Assembly (NCBI GenBank): GCA_963807065.1
Contig: CAWDZQ010000004.1
Span: 1-64,000 of the forward strand
Origin: CAWAND01 sp963807065
GTDB taxonomy: Bacteria; Chloroflexota; Anaerolineae; Anaerolineales; E44-bin32
Length of the DNA: 64,000 bases
Reading direction: 5' to 3'
In this document: in pieces, positions 46,755-56,169 of the stretch
Layout: every line of letters starts with the position of its first letter
How positions within the stretch are numbered: position 1 is the first letter of the stretch
Notes under the pieces: model-generated
Told to the model about the DNA's origin: nothing
Seen by the model: the letters and a program-made list of their open reading frames with translations, nothing else
Database searches by the model: none
Program-made: the position numbers and the translations under genes

Positions 46755-49377
46755 GAAGCTCAGCTTCCGCCAAGAGCGTTTTGAGCGCCTGCTGCTCGTC
46801 GGCTTCGTTCTTGATTTCGCCATCCAGCCATCCGGCGCGAAGTGCCTGAAGGATCACAGCATAGACTGGGCCGGGAGGCAAACCCAGCTGGCGCAGCTGG
46901 TGACCGTCGGTGTGCGGGCGGACATGCCGCCACTGCTCGAGGAAGCGATCCACCCAGCTGCGCGCCCAGGGCATGTCGGCGGATGCCAACCAAACCGTCA
47001 CCAAGGAGGCCTCTGGTGCACCTTCAAGGACGGCCGTGACATCACTCGGCTGCGCCGCCTCGCCGAGCTCGGCCAGCATCCGGCCGACCCGGATGGCCTC
47101 CAGGACGCTGCGGCTCATCCAACCCGAGGTGTGGAGTCGATCCAACACCCCTCGCGCCTCAAACGGCGGCAGCTCATATAACCACAGAGCAATACATTGG
47201 GTTTCCAAATCAAGGCCTTCGAACAGTCCCCATGCTTCCGGGACGCGGAAAGCCTCAAGCTGAGACCAGCGCGTTTCAACCTCCATCCCCCACGTCAAAC
47301 TCGGATGGATGGCGTGCAGCAACCCCAGCGCCTGCAGCTGGCGCATGACGGCGTTGCGTGAGTTTTCGGCGAAGATCAGGCCAAGCTCGCTGCGGATTCG
47401 ATCCCCGCTCACCCGGTCGAGCAGCGGCGCGGCCTCCGTGAGCAACTCGAGTGTGCGCTCTTCGATCTGAAAACCGAGCCTTTGCTCCAGGCGCACGGCG
47501 CGGAGCATTCGAGTGGGATCATCAACGAAGCTCAAGGAGTGCAATACGCGGATCAGGCCGTGCTTAAGATCCGATCCCCCGCCCCAATAGTCCTGGAGCT
47601 GCCCGTAGTGACTTCCGTCCAGCCGCAGAGCCAGCGTGTTAATGGTGAAATCCCGCCGGTGAAGATCGAGCTTGATCCCGCCTCGAGCCACGTGGGGCAG
47701 GGCCGTCGGATGGGGGTAGAACTCGGTCCTGGCGCCCACCAGGTCCAGACTGTCGGGGAGGTCCCGAAGGGTGCCGTTTGCAGCGTCGAGGGCTGCCATG
47801 AGCGCCGGATCCTGACGATCGATGACCCATTTCGCCGTCCCGAAACGTCGGTGGCTGCTGACACGGCCCCCGAACTCAGCCGCCAAGGCGGCCGCCAGTT
47901 CGATCGCGTCGCCCTCCACCACCAGGTCAAGGTCCATGCCGGGCATATCCAGCAGCAAATCGCGGACAAACCCACCGACGACATACAATGCAATTTGGCT
48001 TGCTTCCGCCTGCGCCGCCACCAGCTGGAGCAGCGCCAGGCGGCCGCCCGACATGGCCTCCTCGAGTCGGTCGGCCAGGTTTGGCGGTCCCGACTCGGCA
48101 AGGCCGGCCGCCAGCGTGGTCAACAAATCGGTTCGGGTGACAATCCCTACGATCTCTCCTCCCTCGGGCTCGATCACCGGCACTTGACCCCAATCGTGAC
48201 GGACCATCACCCGCTGGAGCTGCCCGATCGAGTCGTCGGGACCGACCGATACTTCCCCGGCGTCCATCACGGACGACACCGGGCGACCGCCCAGTCTGTG
48301 CGCCAGGGCCCGATCGACGGCCCGCCGGGTGAGGAGCCCAACAACCCTGCCGTTTTGGACGACAGGATAGCCCTCGTGGCCAAATCGCTGCATCTTCTGA
48401 GCGGCTTCGTCGATCGAGCTGTCGGGCGACAGCAACTGCGGACCCCGCGACATGATCTCGCCGACGGTTGTGGGCGGAATGACCAATGATGGAAGCAAGT
48501 CCAGCAGCCTCTGCCGCACGGCTTCCAGATCCTTGTCCCGGATCAACGCAGCCGCCGCGCGCTCGTGGCCTCCGCCTCCGAAGTGCTCTGCCACCTTGGC
48601 CACGTTCACCGCATCCGACGTCGAGCGGGCTACGAGTTGAATGTGGCCCTGCAATGCGACCAGTACGAAGAGTCCGGCGGGATCGAACAGATCTCTCAGT
48701 TTGTGAGCCAGCGTTGAGATCTCATCCACCATCCCCTCCGCCCGGGCGGCCGCCAGGACCACCGAGACGCCCCGGAACTGATGGATTTCGGCGGACTCCA
48801 GCAGGCGTTCATAAAGCGCGCGCTGCTCGCCCGAAAGGGGGTGGTTGAGGAAATCGAAGGCGGTGTTGAGATTGGCGCCCACCTCCAACAGCCAGGCACT
48901 GGCCACCAGGTCCCTGGGGGTGGTGATCGTATACGAGAGCGACCCCGTGTCCTCGTAAATGCCCATCAAGAGCAGCGTGGCCGCCACCCAATCCAAGTCG
49001 GCCCCGGCATCACGCAGCGCTTCCACCAGCAGTGTGGCGCTGGCGCCGACCATCTCGATGCGCTTCTTCCACGACGAAGGGGTGGATGCATCGGGGCGAT
49101 GATGATCGATGACATCAATTTGGGCGTCGTCTTTGAGCCCCTTGACGGAGGTCAGGCTCTGGGTATCGACGAGGGTCACGCGATCGACAGCCCCACGTTC
49201 CAGATCGGCGAATTCAACAAATGGCAGCTTCTCACCGTACAGCGTCAGATAGGCGCGGACGTTGCGGTTGATCCGGCGCGGCAGGACGGGGATAGCTTGC
49301 GGATGAAGCAGTGAAGCGCCCAGCGAGGCGCCCAGGGCATCGAAATCTGCCTGCTCATGGGTGAGGATGAGATGCAT
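46747..49377 (-). CDS. DHH-CBS-CBS-tRNA nucleotidyltransferase/polyA polymerase fusion
   Basis: An 876-residue multidomain protein. The DHH/DHHA1 phosphoesterase part (1-300) has HEQADFDALGA, VDTQSLT, IDHHRPDAS and EHFGGGGHERAAA. Two CBS domains occupy about 315-435 (MSRGPQLLSPDSSIDEAA, VMDAGEVSVGPDDSI). The class II nucleotidyltransferase domain (about 465-850) has YVVGGFVRDLLLDMPGMDLDLVVEG with the catalytic GG and DxD, and RDFTINTLAL with the RxD region. It resembles split A-adding or CCA-adding enzymes in other bacteria. It could repair tRNA ends and degrade nanoRNA. Confidence 0.9.
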   Translation of the reverse strand: MHLILTHEQADFDALGASLGASLLHPQAIPVLPRRINRNVRAYLTLYGEKLPFVEFADLERGAVDRVTLVDTQSLTSVKGLKDDAQIDVIDHHRPDASTPSSWKKRIEMVGASATLLVEALRDAGADLDWVAATLLLMGIYEDTGSLSYTITTPRDLVASAWLLEVGANLNTAFDFLNHPLSGEQRALYERLLESAEIHQFRGVSVVLAAARAEGMVDEISTLAHKLRDLFDPAGLFVLVALQGHIQLVARSTSDAVNVAKVAEHFGGGGHERAAAALIRDKDLEAVRQRLLDLLPSLVIPPTTVGEIMSRGPQLLSPDSSIDEAAQKMQRFGHEGYPVVQNGRVVGLLTRRAVDRALAHRLGGRPVSSVMDAGEVSVGPDDSIGQLQRVMVRHDWGQVPVIEPEGGEIVGIVTRTDLLTTLAAGLAESGPPNLADRLEEAMSGGRLALLQLVAAQAEASQIALYVVGGFVRDLLLDMPGMDLDLVVEGDAIELAAALAAEFGGRVSSHRRFGTAKWVIDRQDPALMAALDAANGTLRDLPDSLDLVGARTEFYPHPTALPHVARGGIKLDLHRRDFTINTLALRLDGSHYGQLQDYWGGGSDLKHGLIRVLHSLSFVDDPTRMLRAVRLEQRLGFQIEERTLELLTEAAPLLDRVSGDRIRSELGLIFAENSRNAVMRQLQALGLLHAIHPSLTWGMEVETRWSQLEAFRVPEAWGLFEGLDLETQCIALWLYELPPFEARGVLDRLHTSGWMSRSVLEAIRVGRMLAELGEAAQPSDVTAVLEGAPEASLVTVWLASADMPWARSWVDRFLEQWRHVRPHTDGHQLRQLGLPPGPVYAVILQALRAGWLDGEIKNEADEQQALKTLLAEAELRG

Positions 49378-49501
49378 CGCTGCGTCTCGCCTTTCCAAGG
49401 CGCCCCCGCACGTCGAGTCTGGCCCAACCGGCGGAGGGCGCGCCGGTACGGCGTCAGATGCTCCGCGATTATACATCCGGGGTTTGGGATTACTCGGAAG
49501 G

Positions 49502-50914
49502 TCAGGCGCTGGATTGGGGGAGGATCAGGGCGCCACCTCCTTGGGGAAGGGTACCCGCCAGCTGGCCATCACGCACGGTCCACTGCCCGTCACCGACGGC
49601 ACAGGTGAGGGGCTTGCCGTCGAGCCAGCCAAGATCACCAACCGGGATGGACAGGGTTTGTTCTTGTGTGGAAACGTTCATCGCCAGGACGGCGGCCGAT
49701 TCCCCCAGGCTTCGGGCGAAGGCGACCGTCCCAGATTCTTCATCCAGCAGGAGGCGACGAAAGTCCCCTCGGCGGAGCACCGGCGAGTCCTTGCGGCAGG
49801 CGATGAGCCGGCGCACAAAGGATCTCAGCTCGGAGTCCCACGCGCTTTCGTTCCAGACAAATGCCCGGCGCGAGTCCGGATCCTTGCCGCCCTCCAACCC
49901 GATCTCATCGCCGTAGTAAATGGCCGGAGCCCCCGGGTAGAACATCTGGAAGAGGAAGGCCAGCCGCACACGATCTCCCCGCGCGCCCATGACCGTGCGC
50001 AGCCTTTGAGTGTCATGTGAACCCAGAGGGACATATTGAGCAAAGGCCGCCTCTCGGCCATAGTAATCCAGCAAACCTTCCACCGTTTCGGCAAAGCTTC
50101 CAACTTGAGGCTGTTCGGCTGTCAGCAGCTTGATCAATTCTTTGCGGATCGGGTAATGCATCAGTCCGTCGAAATGCTCCGGGCCCACCCAGTGAGCATC
50201 GGCTTCCCAGATCTCACCCACGATGTAGGCATCCGCGTTGGCGGCTTTGACCACCTGCCGGAACTCGGCCCAGAAGGTATCGTCATCGATTTCGTTGGGG
50301 ACGTCCAGCCGCCAGCCATCGGCGCCCTGCTCGATCCAGTAGCTCCCCACGTCAAGTAGGAAGTTGCGGACATCCGGGTTGAAATGATTGAACTTGGGGA
50401 GACTTTTGAAGTCCCACCATGCCTGATAATGCTTAGCCTCCCCTTCGCTGTAAGCATCGACCGGAAATTTGCTGACATGGAACCATTCTTTATAGGGTGA
50501 ATGCGACCCGTTTTCGAGCAGGTCATTGAAGGCGAAGAACCCTCGCCCGCAGTGGTTGAAAACGCCGTCAAGGATCACACGAACGCCGTTGGTATGCGCC
50601 AGATCGATTAGGGCCCTGAAATCGTCAATCGTGCCCAGCTTGCGATCGATGGCGAAGTAGTCCGATGTGTTGTACCGATGATTGGACGTGGCCTGAAAGA
50701 TCGGATTGAGGTAGATGGCATTGATGCCCAGATCGAGCAGGTAATCGAAGCGCTGGATGATGCCGCGCAGGTCCCCACCCTGGAAATCCCAGACCGTCGG
50801 CGGCGCGCCCCACGCCTGGAGATTGGGGGGATCGTTACCCGGGTCACCGTTGGCAAATCGATCGGGAAAGATCTGATAGAAGATCGCATCTTGAACCCAG
50901 TATGGTGTGCTCAT
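49502..50914 (-). CDS. Glycoside hydrolase family 13 (alpha-amylase/cyclomaltodextrinase-like)
   Basis: A 470-residue intracellular-looking amylase with no signal peptide. The four conserved GH13 regions are seen: VILDGVFNHCG, GWRLDVPNEI (nucleophile Asp), YIVGEIWEADAHW (acid/base Glu) and LGSHDTQRL. It likely hydrolyses maltodextrins or cyclodextrins. ATG 50914 (MSTPYWVQDAIFYQIFPDRF) is the typical start of this subfamily. The neighbouring solute-binding protein supports carbohydrate use. Confidence 0.92.
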   Translation of the reverse strand: MSTPYWVQDAIFYQIFPDRFANGDPGNDPPNLQAWGAPPTVWDFQGGDLRGIIQRFDYLLDLGINAIYLNPIFQATSNHRYNTSDYFAIDRKLGTIDDFRALIDLAHTNGVRVILDGVFNHCGRGFFAFNDLLENGSHSPYKEWFHVSKFPVDAYSEGEAKHYQAWWDFKSLPKFNHFNPDVRNFLLDVGSYWIEQGADGWRLDVPNEIDDDTFWAEFRQVVKAANADAYIVGEIWEADAHWVGPEHFDGLMHYPIRKELIKLLTAEQPQVGSFAETVEGLLDYYGREAAFAQYVPLGSHDTQRLRTVMGARGDRVRLAFLFQMFYPGAPAIYYGDEIGLEGGKDPDSRRAFVWNESAWDSELRSFVRRLIACRKDSPVLRRGDFRRLLLDEESGTVAFARSLGESAAVLAMNVSTQEQTLSIPVGDLGWLDGKPLTCAVGDGQWTVRDGQLAGTLPQGGGALILPQSSA

Positions 50915-50965
50915 GGTCTCCGTTTCACGCTGTACGGCTGGCATGGCCAGATAAAGAACCGGCGG

Positions 50966-52375
50966 CTACGGTCCCGGCCTGGTTGCCGTGGGTTGTCCAC
51001 CCGCAGCGGGCTGCGAGGTGGCGGTGGCGCTCGGCACGGGCGTATTGGCAGCTGTTGGTGCCGGGGTGGGCGTGCTGGTAGGGGTCGCCGTGGCCAGATT
51101 GGCCTTCTGGATCTCCTGGAGCGTCAACATGGTGGCCACGCGGACGTCGCCGGCCTGTCCCACCACCAGCCTCAGGGCGGTATCGAGCGGCGCGCTCAGC
51201 CGGTTGAGATCGCCCGGAAACGGGCGCGGCAAGCTGGCTTCCAGCACTTTCCTCGCCTGGGACAGCAGGGGGTCGGTCAAAGGCACGCCTATCACGGATG
51301 GCACCCTGCGCGCCGCGGACACGTCGTCCATGGCAGACTGGGTTTCCGGAGCCAAAAGGTAGGCCAGGAAGGCCCAGGACGCTTCCTGATCAGCATTGCT
51401 GCTGCTGGCCGTCAGATAGGCATTCTCGCTCCATACATACCCGTTCAAATGGCCTCCGCTCGTGCCATCCACGGGCCAAGGATCGATGGCCAGTGCACCG
51501 GGCCCGAGAGCCTCGGAAAGTTGATCCATCTGCAAGGTCGAGTTGATCAACCAGGCCGATTTTCCGTCCAGGAACTGGGCCCGGTCTTGGTCGCTGTTGA
51601 AGACCGGCTTGCCGGCCTGCCCGAGGTGCTGCATCAGGCTCAACCAGCATTCTCCCGCGGATTCGTCAAAGGGCAGGACGGCCCGGGTATCCAAGTCAGC
51701 ACCACATGCCCCAAGTTGGGGAGCGCTGAAGATAAACCCGTAATCAAGTGAGGCGCCGAATCCCTTCTCCGCCTTCAATGACTGGGCCGCACCAACCAGT
51801 TCTTCTACGGTGGCTGCCGGGTCGGGGACCAGACCCCTGTTGCGATATAGGACGTAGCCCTCAAGAGTCAGCGGCAGCCCGAGCACGCGGGTGCTGTCCG
51901 CCACCTGGCCCCAGACGACGGGTTGAATGCTGCTTTGCTGCCCCGGCAGAATATAGGGGGCGAGATCGCGGGTCCAGCCCTGGTCGGAGAACACACGTCC
52001 CCAGGTGGACGGCCCGATCAGGACGCTCGGACCCTGATGAGCCGCCGCTGCGGCTTCGAAGGCGGGTCGGAGCTGATCGGTGGGATAGTAGCTGACGTCG
52101 AATACGACCTGCGGGTGGCGCGCATTGAATCCGTCAATGGCATCGATCAGGGTCTGCAGCCTGGCGGGGTCCCAATCGACCCAAACGGTCACCTGACCTT
52201 TGAGCGGAGGCACACTGCTGGTTGATGTGGCGCTTGGCAGACTGGTCATCGGGGGTGCTTGATTGGTTTCAGGCGTGACGCGTGGCGGCGCGGGAGAACC
52301 AGCTTGGCCCGCGCAACCTGCCACCATACCGATAGCTAAAGCCCATACCATCCCCGCCTTCGTTGACCACGACAT
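50966..52375 (-). CDS. Carbohydrate ABC transporter solute-binding lipoprotein
   Basis: A 469-residue family 1 extracellular solute-binding protein. The signal peptide ends IGMVAGC and a Ser/Thr/Pro linker follows. The binding domain contains VTVWVDWDPARLQTLIDAIDGFNARHP. The last about 45 residues are a Thr/Pro/Ala-rich tail, unusual at this end. No permease or ATPase gene is nearby. Maltodextrin is a guess from the adjacent GH13 gene. Confidence 0.85.
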   Translation of the reverse strand: MSWSTKAGMVWALAIGMVAGCAGQAGSPAPPRVTPETNQAPPMTSLPSATSTSSVPPLKGQVTVWVDWDPARLQTLIDAIDGFNARHPQVVFDVSYYPTDQLRPAFEAAAAAHQGPSVLIGPSTWGRVFSDQGWTRDLAPYILPGQQSSIQPVVWGQVADSTRVLGLPLTLEGYVLYRNRGLVPDPAATVEELVGAAQSLKAEKGFGASLDYGFIFSAPQLGACGADLDTRAVLPFDESAGECWLSLMQHLGQAGKPVFNSDQDRAQFLDGKSAWLINSTLQMDQLSEALGPGALAIDPWPVDGTSGGHLNGYVWSENAYLTASSSNADQEASWAFLAYLLAPETQSAMDDVSAARRVPSVIGVPLTDPLLSQARKVLEASLPRPFPGDLNRLSAPLDTALRLVVGQAGDVRVATMLTLQEIQKANLATATPTSTPTPAPTAANTPVPSATATSQPAAGGQPTATRPGP

Positions 52376-52480
52376 CGGCGCGCGGCGCCTCCCGCTGAGC
52401 TCGAACTCCGTTGACCCCGCCTAAGTTTGGCAGTTTACCACAGGCACATTCACCCCCAAGATCCAAACTCAAAGGACAGT

Positions 52481-52498
52481 TTGTGACTTTCTTCACAA
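52481..52498. promoter_or_regulatory. CRP/FNR-like palindrome, site 4
   Basis: TTGTGA-CTTTCT-TCACAA, extended by AGT/ACT on the flanks to a 24-base dyad. It lies 106 bases before the solute-binding-protein start, a place suited to regulation of a carbohydrate gene. Confidence 0.65.
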
Positions 52499-52848
52499 AC
52501 TGAAGCTTAGAGATCCCGATGGCTGTTCCTGCCGGATCGCGGCCATGCCAGCACACGCAGTGGGACGGCTGCACGCACTTGTCGGAAGCTTTCTTAGCCA
52601 CGATCGCATTGGACAAATTCAACTGGGCAGACATGTTTTGCGGTCAGGGAAGGGTGTAGGCCACGTGAACTGCCGCCGGCTTGGATCGGCAGTCGCAATG
52701 GGCATGGCCTGGCGGCCCAGTACGCAACTTCTGTGGCCGAACTGGGCTAGTGCCACATGGCTGTACAACTTCCTGAGTTGGCACACAAGTGAAAATGGGT
52801 CTTGTCGGTGACTGGCGCATCAACGCGTCGCCCGGCCTGGCTCGCGCC

Positions 52849-52854
52849 TATAAT
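52849..52854 (+). promoter_or_regulatory. -10 element of the lipoate ligase gene
   Basis: TATAAT lies 6 bases before ATG 52861. A weak -35 only. As with era and moaC, transcription would begin at the start codon. This also argues against the upstream ATG at 52789. Confidence 0.5.
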
Positions 52855-52860
52855 TCGGCC

Positions 52861-53694
52861 ATGGTCACCCCGCAAACCGGCGCCAGGTGGCGCCTGATCG
52901 TTTCGGCCCCCCTCTCCGGGCCGGAGAACATGGCGTTGGACGAGGCCATCTTGGAGGCGGTGAGCGCTGGTCGATCCTCGCCCACCCTCCGGCTCTACGC
53001 CTGGTCCCCGCCTTGCCTTTCACTGGGGGTCGCCCAGCCCGTCGGCGACGTCGACCTGGCCGCACTACAGGCCGAAGGCTGGGACCTTGTCCGTCGCCCC
53101 ACAGGCGGCCGAGCGATCCTGCACGCCGATGAACTGACGTACGCTGTGATCGCCCCGATCGACGATCCCCATGTGGCCGGCGATATCCTGGCCAGCTACC
53201 ACCATCTGAGCCAGGGGTTGCTCGCCGCTCTGAGCGAATTGGGGCTCTCCACTCAGACAGCCCCGGGAGACACTCAGGATCCGGGGCCTGCCGGCCATCC
53301 GGTGTGCTTCGTGAACCCGAGCGCCTACGAAATCACGGCCGGCGGCCGCAAGCTGATCGGCAGCGCCCAGGTGCGGAGAAAGCGTGGCGTACTGCAGCAT
53401 GGGACGCTGCCGTTGAAAGGCGACCTGGGAAGAATTTGCCGGGTGCTTCGATTGGGGGACCAGCAGGCTCGCCGGGAGGCGGCTGATCGCGTTCGGGAAC
53501 GGGCCGCCACGGTCGAAAACCTGCTGGGCAGTCCGACTTCCTGGTCCGTCGTCGCAGACGCCTTCCGGGTAGGGTTCGAACAGGCGCTGGGGATGCTGTT
53601 CGAACGCAGGCAGCCGTCGGCCGACGAGCGGGGCAGGGCTGAGGCGCTGATTGATGAACGCTACGGATGTGAGGAATGGACTTTTCGCGTCTGA
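52861..53694 (+). CDS. Lipoate-protein ligase A family protein
   Basis: A 277-residue biotin/lipoate-ligase-fold enzyme. Motifs are NMALDEAILEAV, RRPTGGRAILHADELTYAVI (LplA/LipM signature) and GGRKLIGSAQVRRKRGVLQHGTLPL with the catalytic Lys in GRKLIGSAQ. It could be a ligase or an octanoyltransferase. Lipoylated partner enzymes are not in the window. Confidence 0.88.
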   Translation: MVTPQTGARWRLIVSAPLSGPENMALDEAILEAVSAGRSSPTLRLYAWSPPCLSLGVAQPVGDVDLAALQAEGWDLVRRPTGGRAILHADELTYAVIAPIDDPHVAGDILASYHHLSQGLLAALSELGLSTQTAPGDTQDPGPAGHPVCFVNPSAYEITAGGRKLIGSAQVRRKRGVLQHGTLPLKGDLGRICRVLRLGDQQARREAADRVRERAATVENLLGSPTSWSVVADAFRVGFEQALGMLFERRQPSADERGRAEALIDERYGCEEWTFRV

Positions 53695-53710
53695 CCCGGC
53701 GGGGGAGGCG

Positions 53711-54400
53711 TCAGGGCGTGGGGGTAACGGCCGTGTCGAGCTGCCTCGGCTCGATCTGGACCACCACCTGGTTGAAGCCCAGCGAACCGAGGAACGTCTG
53801 TAAGAAGGCCTGCGCGTTTCGGTCGGCCTGAGCGAGGATGCCGTCATCGATGGCCGCCCGACGGAGTTCGTCTTCGGCGGCTTTGCGTGCCTCTGTTTCC
53901 AGCTGAACGTTGCCCTTGGTGAGCAGCCCGGTGCCGCGGCTGTACACATATGTTTGATGATTGTCCAGGTTGGCCACAAAGACCTCGGCGGGCGGCAAGG
54001 TAAGCGTGACCTGGCCCAATGCGTTCACCTGCACGTCCTTCGGCCCGAGTTTACCGAGGTCGACTCCGGCGATCACGCTGCCATGTGCCACCAAAAGAAG
54101 TCGGTCCCCGAAGAGAAAACCGAAGGGGCCCTGCCCGCTCTCGGCGGTGATGACCTTTTCCATGCTGTATTCGATCGTCTCCAGCCGGGATAGCGTGCGG
54201 ACCTGGCGAATGATGGTGACCGGATCGGGTAAGATGGTTGGCGTGGGCCGCAGAATCGCCGCCACCTGGGTCCCCACCTGGCCCGTCAGTTCGGACATCG
54301 GTTGGGTCATCCCCCTGATGGCGGCCAGGAAAGAGAAGGCGGCTCCGAAGAGGATCAGGATGGCCAGCACGGCCACCAACCAGGGCAGTTTTTCACGCAT
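53711..54400 (-). CDS. DUF4230-like membrane-anchored protein
   Basis: A 229-residue protein with one N-terminal TM helix (LPWLVAVLAILILFGAAFSFLAAI). The extracytoplasmic domain has the DUF4230 features LSRLETIEYSMEKVITAE, GSVIAGVDLGKL and VTLTLPPAEVF. The function is unknown. ATG 54400 was chosen because the upstream extension is antisense to the next gene. Confidence 0.75.
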   Translation of the reverse strand: MREKLPWLVAVLAILILFGAAFSFLAAIRGMTQPMSELTGQVGTQVAAILRPTPTILPDPVTIIRQVRTLSRLETIEYSMEKVITAESGQGPFGFLFGDRLLLVAHGSVIAGVDLGKLGPKDVQVNALGQVTLTLPPAEVFVANLDNHQTYVYSRGTGLLTKGNVQLETEARKAAEDELRRAAIDDGILAQADRNAQAFLQTFLGSLGFNQVVVQIEPRQLDTAVTPTP

Positions 54401-54458
54401 GAGACGATTATAACTTGGAATCCAGGGTAGAGCCACTTCCCGGAGAGACCCCCCGACG

Positions 54459-54743
54459 ATGCACATTTCGGCTTTGACCTTGGAGCTGCACCTTCCAGGC
54501 TGCCTTTCTTTGAAGGAGAAGCGAGGGCGGATCAAACCGATCCTGGCTGGATTGCACCGCCAATACAACCTGTCGGCGGCGGAAATCGACCGCCAGGACA
54601 GCCACACCGAGTGTGTCATCGCCTGCGTGGTGGTCAACAGTGACGGCCGCCAGGTCGACCAAGTCTTGGCCCGGCTCCCGGGCTGGGTCGAGAATCGCTT
54701 TCCGGACGTGATGGTCGTGGACCAACACGTCATGACGCTCTAG
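54459..54743 (+). CDS. DUF503 family protein (YlxP-like)
   Basis: A 94-residue protein with the YlxP/DUF503 start (ISALTLELHLPGCLSLKEKRGRIKPIL). In Firmicutes it lies between infB and rbfA and is linked to ribosome maturation; here it has moved away from that operon. It is divergent from the DUF4230 gene. Confidence 0.88.
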   Translation: MHISALTLELHLPGCLSLKEKRGRIKPILAGLHRQYNLSAAEIDRQDSHTECVIACVVVNSDGRQVDQVLARLPGWVENRFPDVMVVDQHVMTL

Positions 54744-54767
54744 TTATGGGTTGAGGAAGGAGTTGAG

Positions 54768-55556
54768 ATGGACCTCGGATTGAAGGGCAAAGTGGCCCTG
54801 CTGACTGGCGCCTCGCGCGGTCTCGGCAAAGCTACCGCCATGGAATTGGCCCGGGATGGCGCCCGGGTGGTCATCTCGGCTCGGGGTTCGGATCTGGATG
54901 AAGCCGCCGAGGAAATCCGCCAGGCCACCGGGGCCAAGGTCCTGCCCGTACCAGCCGATCTCACCCAGCCTATCGATATCACGCGCCTGGTGGAGATAAC
55001 GCTTAAGGAAATGGGACAGATCGACATCCTGTTTCTGAACGCCGGTGGCCCCCCGACGGGGAAATTCCTCGACCTATCCCCCGAGGCGTGGGAGCAAGGC
55101 TTCCAGCTAACCGTGATGAGCGCTGTCCGGCTGTGCTATGCCGTGATCCCCCATATGATCGAACGAGGGAGCGGGTCGATCCTTGCTAACCAATCGTTTA
55201 CGGTGGAGACGCCCGCCAGCGGCTTGGCGCTTTCGAACGCTTTACGGCTGTCGGTGATTGGCCTGGTGCGATCCTTGGCCAACGAGTTGGGGCCCCAAGG
55301 CATTCGCGTCAACGCCATCAATGCCGGCTGGACACGAACTGCGCGTGTCGACGAGATCATGCAGTCTCGGGCCCAAGCCAGCGGTTCCAGCTCTGAGGCA
55401 GAGGCAGCCAAGATAACCGACCGGATCCCCTTGCGCCGAATGGCAGACACACAGGAATTCGGGCGTGCGGCCGCCTGGCTGGCCTCACCCGCGGCGTCGT
55501 ACGTCCATGGCCATTCCTTCATCGTCGACGGGGGTCTCACTCAGACAGCATTGTGA
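54768..55556 (+). CDS. SDR-family oxidoreductase with altered catalytic motif
   Basis: A 262-residue Rossmann-fold enzyme annotated by most pipelines as 3-oxoacyl-ACP reductase-like. The NAD(P) motif TGASRGLG (13-20) and NAGG are normal. The YxxxK motif is replaced by LALSNALR at the right place, as in one known SDR subgroup. Its substrate is therefore uncertain. It starts 25 bases after the DUF503 gene. Confidence 0.85.
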   Translation: MDLGLKGKVALLTGASRGLGKATAMELARDGARVVISARGSDLDEAAEEIRQATGAKVLPVPADLTQPIDITRLVEITLKEMGQIDILFLNAGGPPTGKFLDLSPEAWEQGFQLTVMSAVRLCYAVIPHMIERGSGSILANQSFTVETPASGLALSNALRLSVIGLVRSLANELGPQGIRVNAINAGWTRTARVDEIMQSRAQASGSSSEAEAAKITDRIPLRRMADTQEFGRAAAWLASPAASYVHGHSFIVDGGLTQTAL

Positions 55557-55574
55557 GCTCGCCTGCTCGTCCCA

Positions 55575-55602
55575 AATAAAAACCGCCCGCTGATGCGGGC
55601 GG
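55575..55602 (-). terminator. Terminator of the REC gene
   Basis: CCGCCCGC pairs with GCGGGCGG across TGAT. On the minus strand it is followed by TTTTTAT. It ends the response regulator at 55629 and may also act on the convergent SDR gene. Confidence 0.8.
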
Positions 55603-55628
55603 CCAGAGAGAACGGTGTGAGAGAGAAC

Positions 55629-56018
55629 TCAGGCGGCCTGTTCGGCAGCCACCAGAGACCGGCGGCGGACCAGCGTCCGCAGGCGGGATGCCAGCAGGCT
55701 GGCGTGCACCGGCTTGATCAGGTAGTCGTCGGCCCCGGCGTCAAGCGCCTTGGCCACGCTGCCGGGAGACCCGAGTGCCGAAAGGATCAGGATCGGGACG
55801 TCGGAGAAGGATCGGATCCTTTCGCAGACTTGCCAGCCATCCATCTCGGGCATCAACAGGTCGAGGATCACAATGTCGGGAGACGTCTCCCGGCACATCG
55901 TCACCCCGGCTTCGCCTTCAAATACCGCCTGGATTTCGAAATCCTGTCCCCGAAGAAGGGTCCGCAGCGTCACAGCCACATCAGGATCATCGTCAATCAT
56001 CAGTACATGCAGAGTCAT
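55629..56018 (-). CDS. Stand-alone response regulator receiver protein
   Basis: A 129-residue single REC domain. Acidic pocket DDD at 9-11, phosphoacceptor Asp53 in IVILDLLMPEMDG, and Lys in DDYLIKPVHA are all present. There is no output domain. It is divergent from the kinase gene at 56170 across 151 bases, and is a likely partner. Confidence 0.9.
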   Translation of the reverse strand: MTLHVLMIDDDPDVAVTLRTLLRGQDFEIQAVFEGEAGVTMCRETSPDIVILDLLMPEMDGWQVCERIRSFSDVPILILSALGSPGSVAKALDAGADDYLIKPVHASLLASRLRTLVRRRSLVAAEQAA

Positions 56019-56169
56019 AATTGTTCGCCTGTATCACGGTTTCGATGACCTAATTATTAACCATTTTGGGGCGCGCCCACCTTACAAGTGACTTGCATCA
56101 TTCGTCCCCCTTGCCCAATGGTGCACCGCGGACTATCATTCTGAATCGAACAGGTCTCCGAAAAAGGGG

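Larger units (their letters stand above)
52376..52860. other. Intergenic region with palindrome and promoter elements
   Basis: These 485 bases contain the palindrome at 52481-52498, a nested inverted repeat at about 52751-52786, and TATAAT for the lipoate ligase at 52849-52854. No convincing gene is present; the short open frames lack family similarity. Confidence 0.55.

Noticed and set aside
52789..52860. N-terminal extension of the lipoate ligase from ATG 52789
   Set aside because: A TATAAT lies inside it, and family similarity begins after ATG 52861.
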